Positions 1 to 11,289 of a DNA stretch of 64,000 nt are shown here, piece by piece; position 1 is the first letter of the stretch, and each line of letters opens with the position of its first letter. Below the pieces are notes generated by a model. It ran no database searches and was not told the DNA's origin. It saw only the letters and a program-made list of their open reading frames with translations. Position numbers and translations under genes: made by a program. The DNA is from Diphasiastrum complanatum (lineage: Eukaryota; Streptophyta; Lycopodiopsida; Lycopodiales; Lycopodiaceae), in NCBI GenBank assembly GCA_029204225.1, contig CM055097.1:7461676-7525675 (forward strand), read 5' to 3'.

Positions 1-3000
1 CAACATATAGGTAAAGCAGACAACGAAGAGGCGCAATAGACAGCCAGCAATCAGGTCTGGTAGATAGCCAGTGATCAGTCCGATCCTGCAAAACAATCTC
101 TCTCCCTTACGTAGGATCTTGATAGCTTCCAAGATCAAGAAGCCGACTTTGACACCATGTCAAAATTTGATGCTCATATTCTAGATAGGAGTTAACTAAG
201 CACTCACATTCACAAATCAAGATCAACATAAGAGACCGAGGAGAACCTAGATGAATAGAAGAACGAGCATAGCTCTCTACAATGGAATGGTTGGAGGTGG
301 GGCGCCAGCTCTTCTTATATAATCTCTCTAGTCCTTGGTAACAACTAAAGCATAAAGCAAAAAGCTGATTGCTATTGTTCCACTCTATTTTGGGTAAAGA
401 CCCTTATTGACTTTCTAAGCGTAAAAACATGTTCTAATCTAGTGCACCCTCCTACATGCATAACTAATTAACTTGTCTTTAGGATTACTAAAAATAGAAA
501 TGGCCCCTATAGATCATAGAAACCCGAAAACCTTTTGGAAAAGATACACCTCGCATGTCTCAATAGACCCCAAATCAGGGGTCAAAATGAAGGTCCACCT
601 TACTCCATGCTGCGCTCTTTTGTGCGAGAATCTTCGATGAGTGTGAAAGCAGATGCACTAAACGTTTTGGTGGCAAGGAGGCAGCATGCACAAGACACTA
701 ACATAAGGAGGTGCGGGGAGAGCGAAAGCAGCAGAGAGCAAGGGCATTCATCATTAGAAGAGGAATCTGAATTAGAAAGCAGCAACAGTAGCCAGGAAGA
801 TGAAGAAAAGGAGAATGACATGGAGCTGAATAAAGCGGTGGTACGGAGAAGTGATGGGGAGCAAACTATTGCAATAATAGTAAACTATGCACATACCCCC
901 CCAGATGCCTTAGCAAGACTGCTAGCAAGACACAGTACGAGAGTGTGGAGCTTGATTTCCAGAGAGTGCCTAGGGTAACCAAGACAATCGACAGGTTGTT
1001 GTTTAGCCTCATGAAAAACAATAGGGTTCATTTCTATGACTCGACAAGTTATTGTTCAGCCTTAGAAAATCAATATGAAGTCTTCTTAAGCTGAGGAAGT
1101 ATCGAGTTTTATATTGCTACACGTTAATCATCATCAATGATTTTGGTATATGGATGCGTTGATGTTTTTGGTGTGGTTGTAATGGAGATGTTTTTAAATC
1201 AGGAGGAAGATGGACATACATATACATCAGTTAGGAAGTTTGCATAGGACATAGTGTCAGGATAAATAGATGTCATTTTGAGATGCTTTCTAGGTTGGAA
1301 AGTTGTTTGGGGCAAGTGACTCTATGTGTGAGATAGAGGCAGGAGATTCCATGGAACAGATAGTGTCAAGTACTTTGTGTGAGAAAGTATTTGAGGGGGA
1401 ATATCAATTACTTTGTGTGAAGAAGTATTGCATACGTACAAAATGAAATTCAGAATAAGCCCAATATGTACGCCATGAAACTATGATCAAACTTCATTTT
1501 TAGGCCCAAGAGTGCAAAAGTCAAAGTATAGGTTCATAGGCACAAACTCAAGGTGCTAGTTCATTAGACTAGGATGATGGAGGTGTAGTTACTATGGCGA
1601 GCGACTATAGGCCATAGGTCAACGGAGACATATAGGGTGAAGTGATATGTGGCACATGGAAGTGATAGTCCTGTAAGTAACAATGAGACACATAGTCTAC
1701 CTGAAAGGTATTAAAGACTTCTACTTTGTGACAGAGACTAAATCCATGGTGTTGTGAGAGTTCAACAACTGTGGTACGTGATTGAGAAGCGTGTCATCTA
1801 CAGAATGTGTTTTCTTTGAATTGCATGTGGCAATCAATGAAGTTTGACGTTTGTGAATCATGTGTAACGAACAAGAGAGACGTATTGTCTTATCTTTAGG
1901 ATCTCTTCCTCCTCCTCTCTTGCTTCCTTCTCTCTTGTATGGATGGGCCAAATTTCCAACACTTGTAGCAAATTGGCATTGAAGAAGCAATATTCAAAGC
2001 AATGTTTAGATATCCGGTTCAAACCGGCCGATTTGATGGTACAAACCGCGTTTGAATCTAATGGGCCACGTTCGAACCGGTTTTAGGATTTTTGTATTTT
2101 TTAAAATTTGATGCTTTGTGAGGATGAGTCATGATTCACATTACATAGACTTAGTAATATGTTAGTATCTAAGCTAGGGATGTTCGTATTACGTAAAGCT
2201 ACTATGATCATTGATGCATCAATTAGATTCTAGAATTTAGTTTGATCTTCTCATAATCAACCTCCAAACATGAGACCTCTCTGGCTCCCATATAAGTACA
2301 TTGTACAAGGCAATGTTTCATAATTCATTATAGCTACTAGCTTCTAGCACTAGCCGGGGCCCCTCTTTGGATGTTGATATCGTATATTAGAGTGGAGACT
2401 ATAATCTCCCAAGTCCCCTAGACGAGTCACGAGTCACGAGTCACGACAACATATTGTACCACCGACTCCCAAGTTCCAACTCATTGATATAAACTATAGA
2501 TTGAACAATGTACATGAGAATGGGCAATGGGCATGCTTGTTTAAAATTCACACCTACTTTATTGTAGATCCATCTTGAATAAATTTTCCTGAGAATTGAG
2601 ATCTAAAATGTCCCATCACCCTCTTGTTTAAATCCATAATTGCCCCAAATTTGGGTGACGTGTCTAGTGAAAAGTGGAGATCTCTCGAGTCTCAACCTCT
2701 GGAATCTAGATGAAAGATAAGCATATGTTATGAATAAATTCGAAGGTTGAGGGTCGTCAGAAATTTACAAAATACAGAACATTTATGGCCCTTTACGTCA
2801 CAGCCAAATTTATTTAGCAGACAATGGTTCAAACCGCGATTCGAGCAACATTGATTCAAAGGACAAAAATAACTTGTTTCAAATGCAAAAGACGACGATA
2901 TAATTTGTTGCACAATGTCCTCTCAAAAGAAGAAAATGAAGAACATATCCTCGATGTGATTGATTGAGTTGCCTTAATGTAGTAGGATTTCTTCGATCAA

Positions 3001-3780
3001 GGCTAACTTACATGGTAGTGAGTGTGCATATCATTTCAATCCCATTGATTTATGTCTTGATTATTCATTTCATGCTAAGGGCAAAATACACGGGAAATGA
3101 CTAATATGATTTCCAATAATGGCTCCTAACAAAATGTCTCAAAAGTTTGAACTTTGAAGTAAGCCTTTCATATTGTTTCGAAGTCATATGCACATTTGGA
3201 CGTTACAGACTCTAATGGTTGTTGTTCAAACTATAGTTCCCAAGTGTAAGAAATGAGCTTATTCCAAACATCAAAGGAACATTGAAGACTTTTTCCCATG
3301 TTCCATAGTACATACAGAATGTTGTTCTTTCTATGTTGTATTTTTAGCTTTATTGCAGCGCCAAGCTATTGTGATGAATTGCTAAAAGTTGAGGTGTCAC
3401 TCCTAGGTGAATTTGAGCATTATAATGAGTTTATTTTATTTTTTGATTCTTCTGAAATGTAATCTTTGTCTTTTTATTTATTAACTAATTGAATGCCATG
3501 CATATAGCAAGAATTCTCATGAAATAGTAATCACCTTGTTTGATATCAATTTACTTTTCTGAAAAGTTCAAGAATAAAATATGAACAAAAATGAAGGGTT
3601 TTAAAAAGAAATGCTTCTTACAAATTTGATTTGAATCTTGATTCTTCAGAGCTGAGAGAGTCCAATATGTAAATGTACAGCATACATATTGTACATAATG
3701 AAAGCTAGTGCTATCAAGCACCGTTGCAATACACAAAACAAGAGAAATCTTATCATAAACAGGCATAGTGAAGAGGTTAA
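1..3780. other. Unannotated AT-rich DNA, no supported gene
   Basis: I see no gene here that I can support. The longest open frame (535-978, +, 147 codons from a TTG) is acidic and serine-rich in its middle and matches no family I recognise, so I leave it as background. Minor structures are a three-fold CGAGTCA repeat near 2424-2447 and a cluster of short palindromic motifs of the GGTTCAAACCGG / GTTCGAACCGG kind at about 2015-2095, with a related copy near 2825. A minus-strand TATA-like stretch near 300-320 may mark an old LTR, but no partner LTR or primer site is visible. Confidence 0.5.
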
Positions 3781-3880
3781 GGATACTAACCATGGAAAAA
3801 GGACCTAAACGGTTTACTCCAAGGCTGCTGGCAAACCGATTGGAAAGGGGCCGCATCCTTGTATGTAAAGCTTTCCAATA

Positions 3881-4132
3881 CCCTAACCCTAAAACACGGG
3901 AGTCGCAGGCGGGGCAGAGTGAAATGGGTGAGAGGAGAGCGAGGGGATAGAGACGATTGGAGTGCAGGGAAGATGAAGGCTACTGCTGCTGCTGCTCCTG
4001 CTGAAGGCGCCATAGCTAAGGTCATCTTTGCGCAGCGTCTGCTCTACAGCTTCATACCTATACACGTTACACTATATATAGACACACAAACACACACACG
4101 TATATATGTGCTAAAAACCAAGGGTTAGGGTT
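3881..4132. promoter_or_regulatory. GC-richer patch bounded by inverted telobox motifs
   Basis: A telobox-like CCCTAACCCTAAAA lies at 3881-3894 and its inverse AGGGTTAGGGTT at 4121-4132. Between them is a purine- and GC-rich stretch, a GCT-repeat and a short plus-strand open frame from ATG 3973 that starts with Met-Lys-Ala-Thr followed by an alanine run. Teloboxes are known in 5' regions of plant translation-related genes, so this could be the relic of a promoter plus first exon. The frame ends within 160 bases and shows no recognisable domain or downstream exon, so a gene is not supported. Confidence 0.3.
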
Positions 4133-4338
4133 GTGGGCATTGCACAGCTACTCAATTGAGGCTAACAAGGCCACAAAGGAGCCCTTTTGGTCTCCTTGGT
4201 CTGAACCAAGCACACTCTCTTATACTTAATTTAGAGCCTCCTTGGATGTCAGACATTTAAGGCATGTGCATGACTTAGCTTAAGGAGAGCCTTATGGACG
4301 CATCACATATAACGCATGTGTGTGACCCTGAATCCTTT

Positions 4339-4495
4339 ACCCTAAACTTAGGGTGAAGTTGAAGGAGGAGTCGTCCAAAGTTGAAGAATACATATTCTGT
4401 GAAAGCTTCTTATACCCTAAACTTAGGGTGAAGCTGGAGGAGGAGTAGTCCAAAGTTGAAGAATACATAGGATTCTGCAAAAGCTTCTTACACTT
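4339..4495. repeat. Two-copy tandem duplication, ~75 bp unit
   Basis: Copies start at 4339 and 4414, both with ACCCTAAACTTAGGGTGAAG, and run through a shared purine-rich segment to TTCTTA. The start of each copy holds the short palindrome CCTAAacTTAGG. It is followed by a short (CA)n tract at about 4513-4530. Confidence 0.75.
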
Positions 4496-4879
4496 TTAAG
4501 TTTTGAAAAGTACCCACACACACACACACATTGATGATGCATCAAGGAAGCAACTAATAAAAAGCCAATGCAGCTAATGCAATAGAGTAGAGCGTCATTT
4601 GATGCCGATCCCTCTTTTTGATATCCATGGAACAAATGGCAGCCATAGGTTCAGTTAGCAAAGATTATGATGTTGTAATGACCTTATTGTCTAGTATGTC
4701 ATCCCCATATGAAAACTAGGTGATGGTTATTTCGACCCACTCAAAACTTACTTTGTCTAGAGAGTACTGTGCTACTACAAGAGGATATTCGAAGGAATCG
4801 TACATCCTCATCCTCCATCTAAAACTCGCATGCTCTATATTCCAAGAAAGGTTCAAAGACACCATGCCCATCAATGTGA

Positions 4880-5443
4880 AGAATGGTTCCTCAATTTTGG
4901 GGCTACACAACAATATATGACAAGGCATCAATGATGGTTCAACGACTATTCGGCCTACAGTACAAAGAACTTTGTTCACCTTGGAGACAACAACTCACAC
5001 ATGATCGAAGGTGAAGGTATTGTTAAACTGAGTTTTCAAAATGATAAATCCAACCTCATTTCAAAAGTATTGTATGTTCCAAATCTTGCAACCAATTTGT
5101 TGTCTGTCAGCAGAATCACTGATTTAGGAGACAAGGATTTATGCAACAATGCATGAGTGAGCATGACTTTGGCAGATTTGACTTAGGTCCTGTTCTTCCT
5201 CTCTACAAGTCCATTAGACTGAGGAGAATAGGAAGCAACATATTGTTCGACGATCCCATTGGTCGAACAATACTCCTTAAATTTGACAACATGTTATTTG
5301 CATAATCGACGTTCGACCAAAGGCTTATCTAACAATAAAACTTCTTATGAAGTTTGGACTAAATCCAAAACTTCATTAAAGCATTTGAAAGTTTTTGGAT
5401 GTACTACCTATGATAGCAGAATTAGGTGCGCTATTATTATAGT
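4880..5443 (+). pseudogene. Ty1/copia pol remnant: protease region and integrase C-terminal part
   Basis: Translated on the plus strand, 4885-5135 reads as the copia protease/linker block: a GATQ-like active-site relic followed by a YMTRH motif, then HLGDNNSH, a VLYVPNL-like strand and NLLSVSRI. The catalytic Asp is not evident, and an in-frame stop follows YMTRH. After a large deletion, 5288-5412 reads like the copia integrase C-terminal motif (TSYEVW...LKHLKVFGC). Most of the integrase core is missing. This is a dead fragment; no LTR or primer site can be assigned. The next copia fragment (5.68-7.11 kb) lies on the opposite strand, so they are separate insertions or a rearrangement. Confidence 0.75.
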
Positions 5444-5675
5444 GTAATCAGAGTAGACAACTGATGTATTTTTTGTCTTTTGTAATACATACTGCATTCG
5501 ACACTGTTCGATATGTGATTTTTCTTGTCTTACTTTTTTTTTTATTCATGCTATTATTATCTGAGTTCTGATAATTGGCAATAATGCGATCTAGTTCAAT
5601 CATTCGTTTTTTGCACTTGTGAATGATAATAAGCTGTAATAGAGTCGAAACTATCGAAGTCGAATTGTTATTTGA

Positions 5676-7110
5676 CTATATGCAGCTTATTTTTTCAACA
5701 CATTTGCATGTAGCTCGAACATATCTAATGACTCTTAGTAGAGCCTTGTAGTGGACCATTCTAGGATTAGCCATAAATTGGCTTAAGGAGCTGATTACAT
5801 ATGCAAGATCAGACCTATTGGAGATAATTGCATATAGGAGAGATCTGATAATCAATTGAAATGGATATCCCTTCATTTCGTTCTCCTCCTCCTTGGTTTG
5901 AGGGCATTGCCCTTTGAATAACTTGAGACCTAGATCCATAGGAGAATGTAAAGATCGCAATTCATAAAATTGAATTATGAAAGCATGTTAAAGATATACC
6001 TTTGGAGTAATGTAGAGTAGCTCCTTGTTTTTATATCTGTGGATTTGGATCCCAAGACAATAGCGAGCTTCTCCTAGGTCTGTCATTTCACATTCTTGAG
6101 ATAACATCCTCTTTGCATTCTTTATCATTTCGATATCATTGCTAAATAACAATGTATCATCCACGTATAGTGTGATGATTACAAAGGAATCTTGAATGGC
6201 CTTGAAATAGACATTGTAGTCTACAGAGCTTGGCTCAAATCCTTGTTCGATAAGAAATTATTTGATTATTTGAAACCCTGTCTCTTGAAAACTATTTCAG
6301 GCCATATAATGCCTTGTGGAGTTTACAAACTTGATCTTTTTTGCCATTGGGCACATAAGCCTCTGGCTGGATTATATAAATGTCTTCTTCAATGACGCCA
6401 TTGAGGAATGTCATTTGTACAACTAATTGATGTATCTCAAGGTTGGCTACAACAACAAATGATAGCAACAGTCTAATTGATGAGTGTTTGACCACTGGCT
6501 TGAAAGTTTTGAAATAATCAATGTTGGGAATTTGTGAAAGTCTCTCGGCCACCAGTTGAGCCTTCCTTCTATTGATGTTGCTATCCGCCTTGTTCTTGAT
6601 CTCAAATATCCACTTATAGTCGATGATTTTTTTGCCTACAGACAACTTAGTAACAACTCATGTGTTGTTCTTGATTAGAAAATTGTATTTTTTTTATCCA
6701 TGGCTTCCTTCCAAAGGTCAGAATCTGCCAGTGTGAGTGCTTCTTTGACTGTAGTTCAAGCTCTTGTGAAAGATGATGAGCACACTCATCCGTGAATCTA
6801 ATACGCTGAGTTAACTCTTTTGGACCTTTTGGGAGCTCGGTTGGTTGCTCATGAGTTGCAACTTCTTGTTATACTTCTGAATCAATCTATATAGATTGGC
6901 TGCTTCAAGGAATTGAAATTGTATTTCGATATTCATCAATATTTTGGCCGAAAATGTTAGACAATACTTTGTTCTTGTCCTTTAAACTGACCTTCAAGAA
7001 ATGTAACATCCCTGCTAGAGAAAATTTTATATGTAGCAGGATTATACATACATGCCATTTGAAGAAGAATAACCAACAAAGATTGTTTTCTTTATTGTAT
7101 CTTTAGCCAT
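5676..7110 (-). pseudogene. Ty1/copia pol remnant: integrase end, RT and RNase H start
   Basis: Reading leftward from about 7110, the minus strand gives the integrase tail (IFVGYSS..., then a SRDV-type strand near 7020), a degraded linker, and the copia RT N-terminal block at 6645-6292 with YKWIFEIKNKAD, KAQLVAERLSQ, FKPVVKHSSIRLLLS, LEIHQ, TFLNG and KALYGLK. Farther left at 5960-5676 are the connection motifs SLLYAIISNRSDLAYVISSL and a YKALLRVIRYVRATCK-type strand. Frameshifts and stops separate these blocks, and the RT palm with the catalytic YxDD is not evident. No flanking LTR is recognised. The family assignment is firm; the element is inactive. Confidence 0.85.
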
Positions 7111-8275
7111 TAGTGCATAGTAAGAGATAACCACCACTTCTAAAACAAAAACAAAAACATTCCATACTAGTTGCCTACTAGATTTGGAGCAAGTATGAAA
7201 GTGTATCATCTCTTAGGTTATCACTGCTCCTCAAACCTACTAATGATTTGAGTTTAAGCAAGAGCTTTCTTATGTTATATCTGACTTTATGCCAAACAAA
7301 AATGTAGGGAAAGAGCACACAAGTATCACATATTTATTAGCAATATGCTAGGCATTCCAAAACGGCAAGGCCTATTGGGCAGCCATCAACCACAAAATTC
7401 TGGTTGTATTAGAATTAATCAAGCCATCATATTTTAGGAAAGCTACAATTATTGAGGAGAAGCATGCTACAAGCTTCAAAAAATAGCATATACTCAAATG
7501 GAATGATTAGTGACATTATAAGTATGCTTTTATAGCAGAACATTCATCATATACATCAAGCATTTTGGCTATCCATCGCACTTTGGATGGGCGGCCAACT
7601 GCTCATTTGGTAGGGCGCCAAAGAGCCCACATAAATCCATCAAAAAAGAGATGAATATAGCTTGTAGAAGTGCGATGGCCAATCTAGCAGCAATTCACTA
7701 GATTGTGGGCCAGAATCCATACTACAAACTTTTAAGAAGAAAACACTTAAAAGGGTAACTTTGAATGCACATATCTATCTCTATAGATCTCCAAATTCAA
7801 ATTTTTTTGATAGGCATGTTTCTATAATCATATATGATTTTCAAGAGTAGACAAGCTAAAAATTGAATGTAAAATTCACAACAATGTAGTCCCATATATT
7901 AAAATATCGAAGTTTCATCAGTACCACCCCCACATGTTTGACACATCATATCTTACATATAAGTTGTTCAAAATGAAGGTCTCATAATTATTAAATGTAT
8001 ATATGAAAAACACACATGTGAAAGGATTTGATGTGATTCATCATAGTTTGTGAGATATGATTTTTCAATAAGTGCTTGAAATGCACACTTTTGTGTGCAT
8101 TTTGTGACGACTCGTGTTAATTCACTGAAAAATATTTACGTAAAAAATTCAAATGTAATTCATCACTTTCATTTTGTTCATAGCAGTGTCATATTTTTAT
8201 AATTTTTTTATCACATGCACTAGAAATTAGTTAATATGAAAGAGTCAAATACTAGTAATTAAAATTTCCAATCCT
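7111..8275. other. AT-rich DNA without a gene
   Basis: No coding signal is visible. A perfect short hairpin lies at 8079-8102 (arms AAATGCACAC / GTGTGCATTT around a TTTT loop). No terminal repeats that would define a transposon were found. Confidence 0.5.
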
Positions 8276-8279
8276 AGGA

Positions 8280-9008
8280 AGGTGTGTAGCCCTTACTTTT
8301 CTCCCGTTAAAGGCGAGGTTCTAATCTTTCCTTGATAGGAAAACCTGTTCGATTTTAATGCTTAGCCTTAAAAACATTCACATAATGAGCATCCTGAAAA
8401 TTGCCAAGTCCAACTACGTTTTGTGGACCTTCGCGTTTCTCACACCTTCGGGATTTTCGCACCTTCGCATTTTTCTCAACTTAACCTTTTTGGCAAGCTT
8501 CACATTTTGGGGCAACTTTGCATTTTTCGCACCTTCAGGTTTTTTGGAATTTTTGCTCCAGTGACAAACCGACTTCATCAAACCTAAAACAAACTGGAGT
8601 TACCCGACATGTAAAATATCTCAATGATAGTTACCTACTTTGTACATATGCAAGACAGTTGTAATAAATATAGCAAATAGCATTTAATGCTTGTGAGATA
8701 TTTTTAACAAATAGAAGACACTCGTAATATATTAATCTTCAGACTGATCAGTAAGATTGATCAAGCTAATTGAGTTTTTACTGTTGCCAGCGTTATCATG
8801 CTCAACAAACAAGCTAAAGTTATCACTTCAAGCTATTGTACTCAGTATTGATATCAATCAGAGTGCAATTTTTTGTCTCACTACTGTATTGTTTCATTTG
8901 CGCTTATCTGAATCATTCATCTTGAATACTTTTGCTACTAACTGTGGCGCTTCTGTTCCTACATCGCCCACTCTCTCAAGCTTCTGTTGTGATTCCCTTC
9001 GTTTTACG
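8280..9008 (+). repeat. Probable copia LTR followed by a degenerate primer site
   Basis: The segment contains the repeated CACCTTCG / TTTTCGC motif also found inside the copia LTR at 33616-35123 (compare 8420-8545 with 33990-34290). Immediately after it, at about 9010-9022, is CATGATATCCGAGC, a decayed version of the TGGTATCAGAGC initiator-tRNA primer site. The 5' boundary is not resolved and no matching internal region follows. The call rests on motif content and position, not on a second LTR copy. Confidence 0.4.
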
Positions 9009-9317
9009 ACATGATATCCGAGCGGGCTGTTTAGTAATCGACATTTAGACCTGTGTGGAGCTTGTTTCCACATGTGAAATCTATGGCTAAGTCATTTAGA
9101 TAGATCATATAGTTTGTACATTTAATTTCATTTGGAAACTAGTGGTTAAATTGGCCAAAAACTAGTTTAGTAGTATTATGTCACTTGGCACCATTCTAGT
9201 AGTAAAAAAATGCTATATCACATGGGTAGGAGTGGTCTCCCACGTGTGAAATATCATGTAAAAAGTTCAGATTGTCAAATCTCCTAGATTGTAGGACCTA
9301 TCTCCTAATTTGTAGGA

Positions 9318-9796
9318 ATCTAGAAGGTCACCATTAGCCACCAATGATGATGTGGCAAAATTAATGGAATCTTAGCCAAAGTGGATATGGATAAGCACTA
9401 TGACCTATCTCACATGTGCTGGAAGTGGCTTAGAGAGAGATTATGATGATTTTGTATTTAATCCATGATGGATTCACTTTGAAATGAAGAAGAAAGACAT
9501 TGATTTGGGAGCAATCCAAGTGTTTTCACTCTATTAAGCATGTTTTTTGTGAATGAATGCCTAGGATCTAATAAGTAATCATCTTTGTTGTTAGAAGTCC
9601 GTACACCTACTATAATTCACATGTGTGAAGGCTTTTGATCATTTATTTTTATCGTTCTTGCTTGGATGTGTAGAAATTGTCAAGTAAAATCTAGTTTTGG
9701 ATGCTAGTTTGGAGATAGATCAATATTCCAAGTTGCCAATCACTCTTATTGATCTTTTGTAGATCTAATTGAGTCCTATTCTCTGATTTTTTGACA
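9318..9796 (+). repeat. Left LTR of the compact element
   Basis: Direct repeat of 10795-11272 with only scattered substitutions and single-base indels. It ends in CA, directly before the primer-site-like sequence. Confidence 0.65.
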
Positions 9797-10398
9797 TGAG
9801 AGCCAAATCTAAGAGCATAGATAATGATCAAGATCTCTCCATTTTGTAGAAAGCATTGGTGCTAAAATCAATTTGAGAGAAGGCGGTTCTAACCAAATGA
9901 TTACTTCTAGATTTGAAGTACAAATGAGTGTGTGAGTTTCAAGTGTACTTCCCACACATGTGAGAGGCTGTTGTACTTGTACTTGCACCATATCTAAGTG
10001 ATTTTCAAGTTTGTGCTTCATTCAAGTTTGTGAGAGTGAAAGATCGAGTTTTCCAGTGGGATTTTTGTTCTAACTCGACCAAAAATCTATTTTTTTGGTT
10101 CATTGCAGGTAGTACAGTATAGAGTACTATTATCAGGCATGTGTGAGATCCATCCACTTTGAGTATTTTTTGCGATCTCAAGGTAGAACGAAATCAAGCA
10201 AGTGAGCACTCATTTGGAAGCTATATTAGTAACGATTTAGGTGCAAGTATTTCAATCAAAATGGTTGATCCTAGATTGAGTTATTGACATTTGTTTGGAG
10301 GTAGATAGGCCACCTAATTTGGTGACTTTTGTCAAAGAGCACCAAATCATTGCCATTGTAGAGAAAAACTTCAAGATAGCATTGTCAATCTAGGTTTT

Positions 10399-10766
10399 GA
10401 GAGTTCTAGATAGGATTTTGAGATCATAGTCACATTGTTTCACTCCTACTCATAGTTCTTGAGTGTTTAATGATCTGAAAATGTGTCATAGAGGTGTGTG
10501 AAGCACATGTGGAGAGTGTGATCCAAAAATTCCAAGAGTTCCTTCCTTTGGAGAGGGCAAGATCTAGCAACTTAGGGTGATTGCCATTGTTGGAGAGTTC
10601 CAGAAGTGATTTTTTTGAGATCTAAGTCACATTTGTTCCACTCTGACTCAAAGAGTTGAGTTTTGTTTGGCTTGAAAGAGAGTCATAGAGGTGTGTGAGT
10701 CACATGTGTAGTTTTTGAAATCCTAAGAGTTCCTTTCTTTGTAGAGGACAAGATCTAGTAACTCAT
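10399..10766 (+). repeat. Two-copy internal repeat inside the compact element
   Basis: Copies at about 10399-10574 and 10593-10766 share GAGAGTTC, GTCATAGAGGTGTGTGA, CACATGTG, AGAGTTCCTT and ACAAGATCTAG-type blocks in the same order at about 75-80 percent similarity by eye. This is a tandem duplication within the untranslated interior. Confidence 0.6.
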
Positions 10767-10794
10767 TTCTTTAGTTTGGTGGAAAAATTGTCTT

Positions 10795-11272
10795 ATCAAG
10801 AAGGTCAACACTAGCCACCAATGATGATGTGGCAAAATTAATGGAATCTTAGCCAAAGTGGATATGGATAAGCACTATGACCTGTATCACACGTGTTGGA
10901 AGTGGCTTAGAGAGAGAGTATGATGATTTTGTATTTAATCCATGATGGATCCACTTTGTAATGAAGAAGAAAGATATTGATTTGGAAGCAATCCAAGTGT
11001 TTTCACTATATTAAGCATGTTCTTTGTGAATGAATGTTTAGGATCTAATAAGTAATCATTTTTGTTGTTAGAAGTTTGTACACCTATTGTAATTCACACG
11101 TGTGAAGGCTTTTGATCATTATTTTTTATTGTTCTTGCTTGGATGTGTAGAAATTGTTAAATAACATCTAGTTTTGGATGCTAGTTTGGAGATAGATCAA
11201 TATTCCAAGTTGCCAATCACTCTTATTGATCTTTTGTTGATCTAATTGAGTCCTATTCTCTGATTTTTGACA
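10795..11272 (+). repeat. Right LTR of the compact element
   Basis: Direct repeat of 9318-9796. It ends in CA and is followed by unrelated sequence, as expected for a 3' LTR. No clear polypurine tract precedes it. Confidence 0.65.
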
Positions 11273-11289
11273 CTGAGCAAATCCATCCT

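Larger units (their letters stand above)
9318..11272 (+). mobile_element. Compact non-coding LTR element (two ~480 bp LTRs, 1 kb interior)
   Basis: Two direct copies, 9318-9796 and 10795-11272, are nearly identical across their length (both include the run CACCAATGATGATGTGGCAA) and both end in ...TTTTGACA. The left copy is followed at 9797 by TGAGAGCCAAATC, which looks like a shortened TGGTATCAGAGCC primer site, giving a plus orientation. The ~1 kb interior has no coding signal, so the element would be non-autonomous and mobilised by a copia relative. The interior itself carries a two-copy repeat. LTR starts are not clean TG, and no target-site duplication was identified. Confidence 0.6.

Noticed and set aside
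535-978. 147-codon plus-strand open frame
   Set aside because: It starts at a TTG, has no recognisable domain, and its acidic Ser/Glu middle is matched by a mirror open frame on the other strand, so it is likely chance.
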